In this document: positions 49,827-58,592 of the stretch, piece after piece
Numbering within the stretch: the stretch's first letter is position 1
Layout: each line of letters begins with the position of its first letter
NCBI RefSeq assembly: GCF_039832105.1
Contig: NZ_JBDOHS010000007.1
Span: 109,693-173,692, forward strand
Direction: 5' to 3'
DNA: 64,000 nt
From: Dorea_A sp016295505
GTDB lineage: Bacteria; Bacillota; Clostridia; Lachnospirales; Lachnospiraceae
Made by a program: the position numbers and the translations under genes
Notes under the pieces: model-generated
The model's database searches: none
The model's input: only the letters and a program-made list of their open reading frames with translations
What the model was told of the DNA's origin: nothing

Positions 49827-50021
49827 AAATCATTCCTCCTATCTCAATATTTGAAATTTGTCAATACATCTCTCCCACATATTTTTAAAATTTATCTCAA
49901 TACCTTTACGGGTATCAATTCATTATTAATAAATCATTCGCCTTGTTTATCCATACACTTACCCTATCAGTTCTCACTGGATCCATGTCCTTACATTCCT
50001 TCATTCTGTTTTATGGATAAA

Positions 50022-50092
50022 GGTACAGGGTAGACTTTTGCTTAGGTGCTGCCTCATTGGGCTGATGGAGGAATCCTCCTTATCCCTGTACC
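50022..50092 (-). repeat. hairpin element in the 3' non-coding end of the IS110-type element
   Basis: GGTACAGGG (50022-50030) pairs with CCCTGTACC (50084-50092), enclosing GGAGGAATCCTCC (50067-50079). This closed structure 22 bases beyond the transposase stop may mark the element end or be part of its guide RNA. The rest of the 485-base gap (49629-50113) holds only the peptide gene and terminator described separately. Confidence 0.5.
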
Positions 50093-50113
50093 AGTATCGG
50101 CACTATAAATCTG

Positions 50114-51419
50114 TTAAGCCGCCTGCAGCTGGCTCTTTCTATAACTTCCGAAGACAAGCTCCGGTTCATAATAAGCTTTCTTTTTGGACAACGTAAATAT
50201 AAGGGTAAGCACCTTTTTGCTTACAACTACCAGTGCCTGCATCTTTTTCAGCGGATTATCTTCCCTTGTTTTCAGGTAATCATAGAGTTGACGCATCTCC
50301 TTATTGGTTGCTACCATCGTAAGTGAAATCTGATACAACACGCTCCGCAGATTTTTTCTGCCTCGCTTTGAAATACACGTTCCACTTTTGTTTTTACCGG
50401 AACTGTCCTCTATTAGGTTATATCCCGCCAAACGGCTCATCTGTCTTGCATCTTCAAAGCGTAACGGATCTCCTAGTTCACCCAGACATGTCGCAAGAGA
50501 AACTACTCCCATACCGGTTATGCTCAACAAGTATTCAGATACTTCTGTTTTCTTCAATGCTTCTGCCATTTCCACTTCTAATTCTTCCAACTGGCTTGTT
50601 ATTAACTCCAGTTCTTCCATCAGTTGCTGTATTTTAAAGCGTGCTGCATATTCACCATAATCAACACCTATGCTGTCTCTCGCAACTTCTACCAGCTGTG
50701 CTGCCTTTTTTCTGCCAACCGTCTTTTTGACTGCCTTCTTAATTTCATCTAACACACCATCTTCCCCTAATTCCAATATAAACTTAGGAATAGGGCACAC
50801 TTTCAGAAGGTGCATTGAGGTTTTCCCTTTAAAAGGATGCTTGAATACTGTTTCAAACTCTGGAAAATATTCATCCAACACTGCAGTAATTGTATTGATG
50901 ATGGACTTTTTTCTCTTATTCATGCTTTGCCTGGTCGTTGTCAGTCCCCGTAATTCTGCATAGACATCGTGCGGAAGATATGTATCAAAATATCGTCCGT
51001 CCTTAACCAGCCTTGCTATGGTAAGTGCATCCTTCTTATCTGATTTTGTCTGGCTGTTGTCGTCCAGCTCCTTTGCCTTTTTTTGTATGATAAGGATTTA
51101 CCAAAACAACTGTGATTTTTGCCTGCTTCAACAGAAAATTTGCAAATGCCTTCCAGTAATGTCCGGTTGGCTCCATTCCTACGATAACCTTATTAAAATC
51201 TTCCTTCTTGCAGATTTCATAAATTCTTGCTAAGATTGCATTGAAACCATTTCGGTTATTTTCAAATTTAAGAGCCTTGTTATGTTCGATGCCACGACAG
51301 TCTACAAACCTTGCCCATTGATTATGCTTGGCAATATCGACACCGACAATTAAGGTTTTAAATGTGATTGCTTCAAGTTTTTCGTTTAAGCGTTCCTTTA
51401 AATGGTTTCTTTTACTCAT
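50114..51419 (-). pseudogene. IS110-family transposase with one frameshift
   Basis: The N-terminal part (from 51419) has the DEDD RuvC-like start TLIVGVDIAKHNQWARFVD and VGMEPTGHYWK; the C-terminal part (to 50114) has the transposase-20 domain SITGMGVVSLATCLGELGDP with the Ser motif. Between them, at a run of seven A (51078-51084 as T on the plus strand), one extra base shifts the frame; with six A the protein reads on as KKAKELDDNSQTKSDKKDAL. No other damage is seen over about 434 codons. Sequencing error or slippage could also explain it. Confidence 0.88.
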
Positions 51420-51422
51420 GTT

Positions 51423-51491
51423 ATAAAATCTCCTTTGTTTTCTGATGTATTAAGTCGCCAAACTCATATACATCATACGGGGAGATTTTAT
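51423..51491 (-). promoter_or_regulatory. hairpin sequestering the transposase ribosome binding site
   Basis: ATAAAATCTCC (51423-51433) pairs with GGAGATTTTAT (51481-51491), and inside TGATGTAT (about 51442-51449) pairs with ATACATCA (about 51467-51474). The GGAG used to start the transposase lies in the 3' arm as read on the minus strand. Confidence 0.6.
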
Positions 51492-51632
51492 TTTTTTCAA
51501 ATTTCATGTTCTATAGGAATGCTTAATGAAACTCTTGTTTACTTTTTAAAGGTCCGTCCTGACTTCCTTTTCTTGATTATAATTTAACACATTGACTGCA
51601 TATTGTAAAATATATATAATAAACATATAACA

Positions 51633-51647
51633 ATACCTTTTAGGTAT
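51633..51647 (+). promoter_or_regulatory. ATACC-N5-GGTAT palindrome before the LysR gene
   Basis: ATACCTTTTAGGTAT lies 32 bases before the LysR ATG and fits a LysR-type dyad. A related site, ATACCTTTACGGGTAT, lies at 49900-49915 on the far side of the insertion sequence. Confidence 0.5.
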
Positions 51648-51678
51648 AGTATTTTTATTCTTATAAGGGGGAAATTTT

Positions 51679-52563
51679 ATGGAAATCCGTCATATCCGAT
51701 ACTTTCTTGCTGTTTCCGAAGAACTTAATTTCACCAGAGCCGCTGAAAAGCTCTGTATGGCACAGCCGCCTCTCAGCAGACAGATTCAGGATCTGGAAAA
51801 CGAACTTGGTGCTAAGCTTTTCATCCGAAAACCACATGCCCTGCAGCTGACAGAGGAGGGTATCTTATTTAAACAATACGCCAGCCAGATTCTTGATCTG
51901 GTAAATAAATCAACGGAAGACATCCGGGAAATCAAAAGCGGACTGCAGGGCACCCTGTATCTGGCATCTGTAGAAGGACACGCACCCAGACTGCTTTCCG
52001 AATGGATCGCTGCATTTCATCGAAAATATCCTCTTGTTCAATATAATCTCTGGAACGGCAATTCTGATGACGTTGTTAACCGCGTCACAAAAGGATTATG
52101 CGAACTTGCCATAATCATGGAACCACACATCGCAGAAGGTCTGGAGTCCATTCCTGTATATCAGGAACCCTGGATCGCCATGATTCCAAAAGATCATCCA
52201 CTGGCGCACAATAAAAGCTCAACTCTTGAAGCCGCCGATCTGCTTCCGTATGATCTTATCATTCCTTCCCGGGCTTCCAGACTGGATGAGATTAACAACT
52301 GGTTCCAATACACCGGACAAACACCCACCATTCGCTGTCGCATGGCTCACATGCTGAATGCCTATGAACTGGTACGCCAGGGTGTCGGTATTGCAATATA
52401 TCCTGCATCCGCAGCAGATATTGCCAATTCGGATATAAGTATAAAAGAAATTCGAAAACCATGCGTAAAAGCATCCTACATTTTAATCTGGAACAAAAGC
52501 CATCACCTGTCACACATCGCTCAGGAATTTATTACATATATCCAATCCACTTTAATCAACTAA
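51679..52563 (+). CDS. LysR-family transcriptional regulator
   Basis: The 294-residue protein has the LysR helix-turn-helix (about 1-60; FLAVSEELNFTRAAEKLCMAQPPLSRQI) and a periplasmic-binding-like effector domain (about 90-290). The style is that of CatR/BenM-like regulators. GGGGG precedes the ATG. Its original target is unclear: the IS110 element lies upstream and the convergent AI-2E-type gene downstream. Confidence 0.92.
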   Translation: MEIRHIRYFLAVSEELNFTRAAEKLCMAQPPLSRQIQDLENELGAKLFIRKPHALQLTEEGILFKQYASQILDLVNKSTEDIREIKSGLQGTLYLASVEGHAPRLLSEWIAAFHRKYPLVQYNLWNGNSDDVVNRVTKGLCELAIIMEPHIAEGLESIPVYQEPWIAMIPKDHPLAHNKSSTLEAADLLPYDLIIPSRASRLDEINNWFQYTGQTPTIRCRMAHMLNAYELVRQGVGIAIYPASAADIANSDISIKEIRKPCVKASYILIWNKSHHLSHIAQEFITYIQSTLIN

Positions 52564-52566
52564 AAT

Positions 52567-52600
52567 GGGGACGGGGAATTTTTAAAAATCCTCCGTCCCC
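52567..52600. repeat. imperfect palindrome (copy C of the dispersed family)
   Basis: GGGGACGGGGAATTTTT is followed by AAAAATCCTCCGTCCCC; arms match at 15 of 17 positions. It begins 3 bases after the LysR stop and lies between two convergent genes, where it could act as a shared terminator. Confidence 0.85.
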
Positions 52601-52604
52601 TACT

Positions 52605-53822
52605 TTAATTTATATCATCCGGATTGATGTTTCTTTGCTTCAATTTTAAGTATACAATTTCCCGGAACAATGCATACATCACAGATACCACCGGAATAAA
52701 GATCAACATTCCCTTTATTCCCATAAGACTTCCTCCGATACTGACTGCTGCCAGCACCCAGATTGACGGAAGTCCCACCGAATTTCCCACTACATGCGGA
52801 TATATCAGATTTCCCTCTATCTGCTGCAGAACCAGAAACAGAATCACAAATATCAGTGCCTGCAGAGGATTCACCATAAAGATCAGGAAAGCGCCGACCA
52901 CACATCCGATAAACGCACCAAATATCGGGATCAATGCGGTAAATGCAATTACAATCCCGATAAGTAATGCATATGGAAGCCGGAGTACGGCCATTGTTAC
53001 AGCAAACATTGTTCCCAGTATGATCGCCTCAAAGCACTGCCCGGTGAGAAAACTGGAAAATGTTCGATAAGTCAGCGATATCACTTCCAGTGCAGCCTCT
53101 GCCCGTCCTTTTCTCACAAATGCGAATAACACTTTTTTTGCCTGGATTCCAAGTTTTTCCTTCTGCACCAGTACATATATTGAGAAAGACAGTGCAATAA
53201 AAAATGTCGACAATGCGCTTATGATGCTTTTGGCGGTGTTAATCGTAGATTCTACTACATTTCCGGCTCCATTCCTTAAAAATCCTATACCGGCATTTAC
53301 AACCTTATTCCAGTCAAACTTCAGGCCATTGATCCATTCCATGATTTCTTTGTTATTGTGAAACCACCTGTCTGCGCATTGCTGAATCGTAGGAATAAAA
53401 TCCTGAATACTTTTTCCCAGATTGGAAAATGTATCCGCTAATTGTGGGATCAGAACAAACATAATAAATGCAATAATCCCCGTCACGCCGGCAATTACGA
53501 TCAGAAGACTGATAAAACGGACTATCTTTTTCTGTCTGGCTGTTTTCTCAGGACAGACTTTCCCCTTTAACTCTTCATTTTTATTTTCATCCTCATCTGC
53601 ATCATCCTTTTCTTTTCTGTAAAACAGATGTCTCTCAACAAAACTCATCGGAACATTCAGAATAAATGCAATCGCTCCTCCAAGGACAAACGGATATATA
53701 ATATTGAACACAAATCGAAATACTTTAATCACAACATCATATTTCCAGAAACACATGATAACCACAGCTGTAAATACAATGAGGCCCTTTATTTTATGAA
53801 TTGTTTCTTTATTTAACTCCAT
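52605..53822 (-). CDS. AI-2E family transporter (TqsA/YdiK-like permease)
   Basis: The 405-residue protein has about eight membrane helices and the family motif region IVIAFTALIPIFGAFIGCVVGAF, followed by QQIEGNLIYPHVVGNSVGLP. A charged cytoplasmic insertion (about 70-95, acidic) lies after the first helices. The family is very broad and includes Na+/H+ antiporters; autoinducer transport should not be assumed. Confidence 0.9.
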   Translation of the reverse strand: MELNKETIHKIKGLIVFTAVVIMCFWKYDVVIKVFRFVFNIIYPFVLGGAIAFILNVPMSFVERHLFYRKEKDDADEDENKNEELKGKVCPEKTARQKKIVRFISLLIVIAGVTGIIAFIMFVLIPQLADTFSNLGKSIQDFIPTIQQCADRWFHNNKEIMEWINGLKFDWNKVVNAGIGFLRNGAGNVVESTINTAKSIISALSTFFIALSFSIYVLVQKEKLGIQAKKVLFAFVRKGRAEAALEVISLTYRTFSSFLTGQCFEAIILGTMFAVTMAVLRLPYALLIGIVIAFTALIPIFGAFIGCVVGAFLIFMVNPLQALIFVILFLVLQQIEGNLIYPHVVGNSVGLPSIWVLAAVSIGGSLMGIKGMLIFIPVVSVMYALFREIVYLKLKQRNINPDDIN

Positions 53823-53854
53823 TTATACCTCCTGAAAAATGAGCATAATCCGAT

Positions 53855-56407
53855 CTAACCCTTCTTTTTTATCAACTGACGTATCCACTTCAGCAACTGT
53901 ATGATCGGAAGATTTAAAAGTGCCAGTCCATATACCGTAAGCAGCTGTTCCATATTAAGACTTACCACCTTGAATAATCCCTGCATTCCCGGAAGAACAA
54001 GCACTGCTGTAATAAGCGCCAGTCCCAGTAAAAACGCACCGATCAGATAGATGTTATTAAAAAATCGTTTTGTAAATATCACCGGACGATTGCTCTTGCA
54101 GTTAAATCCATGTACCAGACGGCTGGTACACAAGGTTCCAAATGCCATTGTACTTGCAAGTACGGCGTCTCCGTTCCGATAACCAATGAAAAATGCAGCC
54201 ATTGTCATAATTCCGATAATCAGTCCCTCTGTTCCAATACTCGCAAGATATGGTCCGGTCAGTATGGATTCATTCATCGGACGTGGTTTTTCCTTCATAA
54301 CTTCTGTTGTATGCGGCTCCAGTCCCAGCGCAATCGCCGGAAGACTGTCTGTCAGAAGATTGATAAATAACAGATGAACCGGCGCAAACGGAACCGGAAG
54401 TCCTGTTACAGAGGCATATAACACTGCCAGAATCGCTCCAAAGTTGCCGGACAGAAGAAACTGAATCGAATTTTTAATATTCTGATATACATTTCTTCCG
54501 TTTTCCACCGCTTTTACAATGGTTGCAAAATTATCATCCGTCAGAACCATATCTGCCGCATCTTTTGCTACTTCGCTTCCGGTAATTCCCATGGCAACAC
54601 CAATATTGGCCTGTCGAAGAGCCGGTGCATCATTGACTCCATCACCGGTCATGGCAACAATATTTCCTCTTTCCTGCCATGCACGCACAATACGGATCTT
54701 GTGTTCCGGAGACACTCTTGCATATACCGATACGTCTTTTACAAATTCCCGAAGCTCTTCATCTGACATATGCTCAATGTCTGCTCCCTCACACGCCTCG
54801 GATTCTTCTTTCAGGATACCGATTCTTTTTGCAATTGCAGAAGCGGTGATCTTATGATCCCCCGTAATCATGATCGGTTTAATTCCTGCCTTTATACATT
54901 CCGACACTGCATCTTTCGATTCCTCTCTCGGAGGATCCATCATCGCGATCAGTCCAAGGAAGGTCAGCTCCTGTTCATCTTCAGGCGTCAGCTCTGCGCC
55001 CTGCTCTGTTTCTTTATAAGCAAATGCCAGAACGCGAAGTCCGTCTCTTGAAAATTCCAGGTTCTGCCGCATGATCTTTTCCTGATCATCTTCCGTAAAC
55101 TCTCTTACAGTATCGCCAATTCTGATCCGGGTCATGCGCTGTATCAACACATCAACAGCACCTTTTACGACCATCAGATACCCTTCTTCCATCTCATGTG
55201 CTGTTGACATGAGTTTTCTGTCGCTGTCAAATGGAACCTCCGACTTTCTGGGATATTTTTCTCTGATCTCTGATGCTTCCAGTCCAAGATTACTGCCAAG
55301 ATTAATCAGCGCAGTTTCTGTAGGATCTCCGATCTCCTGCTCATTTTCATTCGTGGAATCATTGCAGAGCATACTGAACTTTAAAAGCAGTCTCTGATTT
55401 TTATGATCCATATTGAGATCCGATGTTGGGATTCGTTTTTCATCTACATAATAATCCTCTACCGTCATTCGGTTCTGCGTAAGAGTGCCCGTTTTATCAG
55501 AGCAGATAATTGACACACTTCCAAGCCCCTCCACTGCCTGAAGTTTTCGTATAATAGCATGTTCTTTTGCCATCTTCTGTGTCCCGAACGACAATACGAT
55601 GGTAACGATAGAACTCAGTGCTTCCGGAATCGCAGCAACTGCAAGTGCGATTGCAAAGAGAAACGCATCTCCCGCAGAACCGCCCTGCCATACATTGACC
55701 CCAAATATGATTCCACAGAATATCAGGATGAGAATCGAAAGTTTTTTCCCGAAATCATCCAGATTAACCTGAAGCGGCGTTTTCTTCTCAGAAGTAGTCT
55801 TCAGAAGTCCGGCTATCTTACCTACCTCCGTTCCCATTCCAATCTCTGTCACTTCATAGATTCCTCTGCCATACGTGACAAAACTTCCGGAAAATACCAT
55901 GTTTGTCTGATCTCCAAGAGCCGCTCCTTCCGGCGCTTCATCCAGTGACTTTTCCACCGCAATACTTTCTCCCGTCAATGCACTCTCATCCACCTTAAGG
56001 CTTGCACATTCTGACAGTTTTCCATCTGCCGGGATACAATCACCCGCTTCAATGATTACTTCATCTCCGATCGTTACTTCTCTGGATGGAATCTGAATCA
56101 GTCTTCCGTCACGCATAACCTTTGCTTCCGGTGCCGACATCTGCTTCAGACTCTTTAAAGACTGCTCTGCCTTTACGGTCTGCACCGTTCCGAGTATTGC
56201 GTTGATGGTAATTACAACAAAGATAACAGCTGCACTTTCCGCATCTCCCATGATTCCTGATATAATCGCTGAGATGATCAGAATGATTACAAGAAAATCC
56301 TTGAACTGTTCTGCAAATATCTGCAATACACTTTTCTTTTTTCCTTCCACTAATTCATTAAATCCATACTTTTCCTGATTATTTCTGGCTTGTTCACTTG
56401 TCAGCAT
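53855..56407 (-). CDS. P-type cation-transporting ATPase (PMCA-type; probable Mn2+/Ca2+ exporter)
   Basis: The 850-residue pump has the phosphorylated Asp304 in CSDKTGTLTQN, the actuator motif ALTGES (about 143-148), the ion-site PEAL (about 261-264) and the hinge TGDGVNDAPALRQA near 590, with about ten helices. Family members are annotated as calcium-translocating. A yybP-ykoY riboswitch in its leader points to manganese as the relevant ion. The start at 56407 has AGGAG at 7 bases; earlier in-frame codons lie inside the riboswitch region. Confidence 0.93.
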   Translation of the reverse strand: MLTSEQARNNQEKYGFNELVEGKKKSVLQIFAEQFKDFLVIILIISAIISGIMGDAESAAVIFVVITINAILGTVQTVKAEQSLKSLKQMSAPEAKVMRDGRLIQIPSREVTIGDEVIIEAGDCIPADGKLSECASLKVDESALTGESIAVEKSLDEAPEGAALGDQTNMVFSGSFVTYGRGIYEVTEIGMGTEVGKIAGLLKTTSEKKTPLQVNLDDFGKKLSILILIFCGIIFGVNVWQGGSAGDAFLFAIALAVAAIPEALSSIVTIVLSFGTQKMAKEHAIIRKLQAVEGLGSVSIICSDKTGTLTQNRMTVEDYYVDEKRIPTSDLNMDHKNQRLLLKFSMLCNDSTNENEQEIGDPTETALINLGSNLGLEASEIREKYPRKSEVPFDSDRKLMSTAHEMEEGYLMVVKGAVDVLIQRMTRIRIGDTVREFTEDDQEKIMRQNLEFSRDGLRVLAFAYKETEQGAELTPEDEQELTFLGLIAMMDPPREESKDAVSECIKAGIKPIMITGDHKITASAIAKRIGILKEESEACEGADIEHMSDEELREFVKDVSVYARVSPEHKIRIVRAWQERGNIVAMTGDGVNDAPALRQANIGVAMGITGSEVAKDAADMVLTDDNFATIVKAVENGRNVYQNIKNSIQFLLSGNFGAILAVLYASVTGLPVPFAPVHLLFINLLTDSLPAIALGLEPHTTEVMKEKPRPMNESILTGPYLASIGTEGLIIGIMTMAAFFIGYRNGDAVLASTMAFGTLCTSRLVHGFNCKSNRPVIFTKRFFNNIYLIGAFLLGLALITAVLVLPGMQGLFKVVSLNMEQLLTVYGLALLNLPIIQLLKWIRQLIKKKG

Positions 56408-56452
56408 TCTAATTCTCCTTTCTCGTCTGACATCTATTATGAAAATAAAAAA

Positions 56453-56493
56453 GAGACTTTTATTGCACATAAACTACATGCAATAAAAGTCTC
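56453..56493 (-). terminator. riboswitch expression-platform terminator
   Basis: A 15-bp perfect stem GAGACTTTTATTGCA / TGCAATAAAAGTCTC followed by six T on the minus strand, 46 bases before the ATPase start codon. Confidence 0.88.
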
Positions 56494-56499
56494 ACCATT

Positions 56500-56590
56500 T
56501 CATTACGATACGGATGAATCATCATCGTATTGACGTCATCGTAAACACCCGTCTTTTACAAACGAATGCCAGTTACTCCCTCTTATTATT
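56500..56590 (-). ncRNA. yybP-ykoY (Mn2+) riboswitch aptamer
   Basis: The leader read on the minus strand has AGGGAGTAAC (56581-56572), like the conserved GGGGAGUAGC of the family, and TCAATACGATGATGA ... TTCATCCG (from 56533), matching the second conserved loop UCAAUnCG-stem-CCG. It is followed by an intrinsic terminator and a P-type ATPase gene, a known arrangement. Mn2+ binding in this family permits read-through. Recognised by eye, not by covariance search. Confidence 0.8.
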
Positions 56591-56594
56591 TTAT

Positions 56595-56623
56595 AATATA
56601 CGAAAATTTATTACTCTTGTCAA
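56595..56623 (-). promoter_or_regulatory. promoter of the riboswitch/ATPase transcript
   Basis: TTGACA (56623-56618), 17-base spacer, TATATT (56600-56595) on the minus strand. Confidence 0.8.
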
Positions 56624-56654
56624 TTTATTTTTTATAAAAAATTATATAAAATAC

Positions 56655-56691
56655 GAATGTGCTTTCCTGCCAAACTCAGAAAAGCACATTC
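56655..56691 (-). terminator. terminator of the aminopeptidase P gene
   Basis: GAATGTGCTTT pairs with AAAGCACATTC across a 15-base loop; T-rich DNA follows on the minus strand. Confidence 0.82.
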
Positions 56692-56734
56692 AACTGAAGG
56701 GTATGATATCAATCAAAAAACCTAATTGTAATAA

Positions 56735-58522
56735 TTAAATCGCTCTTGTATACTTTTTCAGCCACTCTTTCTCTTCTTCCTCCAGATACGGAGACACTTT
56801 TTCATATACCAGTGCATGATATTCATTCAAAAGACGTTTTTCTTCTTCTGACATCATCTCCGGCATAATCGCATCCAGATCCATCGGGATCAGAGTGATT
56901 GGTTCAAAGCACAGGAATTCACCATATTCATTCTTCTTCCATGCTTTTACAAGAAGCTCATTCTCAAGACGAACTCCGTGGGATCCTTCAAAATAGATTC
57001 CCGGCTCATCTGTCAGTATAATTCCCTCCTCAAACGGATGGGTATCTTTCACACGGTACTGCCAGCGGAAGTTGGTCGGTCCTTCATGGATATTCAGAAG
57101 ATATCCGACTCCATGTCCTGTTCCGTGATTAAAGTTAAGTCCTCTGTCCCAGAACGGTTTTCTTGCAAGGATGTCCAGATTCATTCCATTACATCCTTTT
57201 AAGAATTTTGCACTTGCAAGCTGGAGATTACTGATTGCAACCATAGTAAAATGCTCTTTCATAATATCAGGAATCTCTCCAAGCGCATATGTTCTTGTTA
57301 CGTCTGTAGAACCTTCATAGAAGCCTGCTCCTGTATCCGTCAGGAATACGGATCCCTCTTTCAGCTCTACGTCCGTTTCCTCTGAAGAAGTATAGTGACA
57401 GAGGGCCGCATGTTCTCCATATGCAGAGATCGGCTCAAAGCTTGGACGGATAAAATTACCCATCTGTACACGGAACTCATCCAGTTTCTCAGAAGCAGTC
57501 ATCTCTGTAATTCTGATTTTTCCTATATTTTCTTTCAGCCATTTCATAAATCTGATGTGCGCTACACTGTCTTTTAACTGCGCTTTTCTGATATTTTCGA
57601 TCTCAACATCATTCTTAACAGCCTTAAATAAGATCTCCGGATTACGCGCTTCTACCGTCTTTACCTCTTCCGGAATATTTCTATAGATCGCATAATTAAT
57701 CTTTGCTTCATCCAGAAGAACCACTTCCTCACCGGCAATTTTTTTCATATCTTCATAGATATCGTTGTACGCATGAATGGAAATACCGTCTTTTGCAAAG
57801 CTTTCCTTCATCTCAGTTCCGAGCTTTCTTTCATCTATATAGAGATCCACGCCATCCATTTTAATCATGGCATAGCATAAAACCATCGGGAAGAAATCTA
57901 TATCGTTTCCACGCATATTTAAAGTCCAGCAGATATCATCCAGAGTAGTAAGTACATGAGCTGTCGCTCCATGCTCTTTCATAAACTCACGGATTCTGGA
58001 AAGCTTGTCTGCCGTTGACTCTCCTGCATACTGAACATCGAGTGCAAACGCCGGCTCTTCAGACATTTTTGGACGCTCTTCCCAGAAAGTATCAACCAGA
58101 TCATATTCATATACAATCTGTCCGCCTTTTTCTGCGACAATCTTTTCATATTCCATTCCTTCACCCATGGATACTACTCGTCCGTCAAAACCGATCGTTC
58201 CATTTTCCGGAAGGTTCTCGCGCAGATATTCTTCAATCGTCGGAACACCCGGCTCTCTCATCTTCATCAGCTCTACAGTTGTTCCCTCAATCTGCTTTGC
58301 TGCCTGAATAAAATATCTTCCATCTGTCCATAAATATGCTTTTTCTTTTGTCACAACAGCAGTTCCTGCAGAACCGGAAAATCCGGTCATGAATTTTCTC
58401 GCTTTAAAATATTCCCCTACATATTCACTCTGATGAAAATCAGCTGTTGGAATAATATACATATCAATTTCTTTTTCGGCCATCAGCTCACGAAGCTTTG
58501 AAAGTCTTTCACGAATGTTCAT
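56735..58522 (-). CDS. pepP: Xaa-Pro aminopeptidase (M24B)
   Basis: The 595-residue protein is the long, eukaryote-like aminopeptidase P with two N-terminal creatinase-like domains (1-300) and a catalytic pita-bread domain (310-540). Metal ligands are seen in FLTDTGAGFYEGSTDVTRT (two Asp), GTGHGVGYLLNIHEGP (His), LTDEPGIYF (Glu) and RLENELLV (Glu). It removes N-terminal residues before proline. The ATG at 58522 follows GGAGAGAGG. It is the last gene of a peptide-use series. Confidence 0.95.
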   Translation of the reverse strand: MNIRERLSKLRELMAEKEIDMYIIPTADFHQSEYVGEYFKARKFMTGFSGSAGTAVVTKEKAYLWTDGRYFIQAAKQIEGTTVELMKMREPGVPTIEEYLRENLPENGTIGFDGRVVSMGEGMEYEKIVAEKGGQIVYEYDLVDTFWEERPKMSEEPAFALDVQYAGESTADKLSRIREFMKEHGATAHVLTTLDDICWTLNMRGNDIDFFPMVLCYAMIKMDGVDLYIDERKLGTEMKESFAKDGISIHAYNDIYEDMKKIAGEEVVLLDEAKINYAIYRNIPEEVKTVEARNPEILFKAVKNDVEIENIRKAQLKDSVAHIRFMKWLKENIGKIRITEMTASEKLDEFRVQMGNFIRPSFEPISAYGEHAALCHYTSSEETDVELKEGSVFLTDTGAGFYEGSTDVTRTYALGEIPDIMKEHFTMVAISNLQLASAKFLKGCNGMNLDILARKPFWDRGLNFNHGTGHGVGYLLNIHEGPTNFRWQYRVKDTHPFEEGIILTDEPGIYFEGSHGVRLENELLVKAWKKNEYGEFLCFEPITLIPMDLDAIMPEMMSEEEKRLLNEYHALVYEKVSPYLEEEEKEWLKKYTRAI

Positions 58523-58553
58523 TTTACCTCTCTCCAATTCATTTATTAAAAAT

Positions 58554-58585
58554 GATGTACAGGAAGCTTCTGCATCCTGTACATC
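58554..58585 (-). terminator. terminator of the POT transporter gene
   Basis: GATGTACAGGA and its complement (11 bp, 10-base loop), followed on the minus strand by ATTTTTAAT. Confidence 0.85.
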
Positions 58586-58592
58586 TGTTTCA

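Larger units (their letters stand above)
50022..51491 (-). mobile_element. IS110-family insertion sequence, boundaries approximate
   Basis: One IS110-type recombinase gene with structured non-coding ends on both sides. IS110 elements lack the usual terminal inverted repeats, so I give only the span from the downstream hairpin to the upstream hairpin. It separates the spmA side from the LysR gene. Confidence 0.6.
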
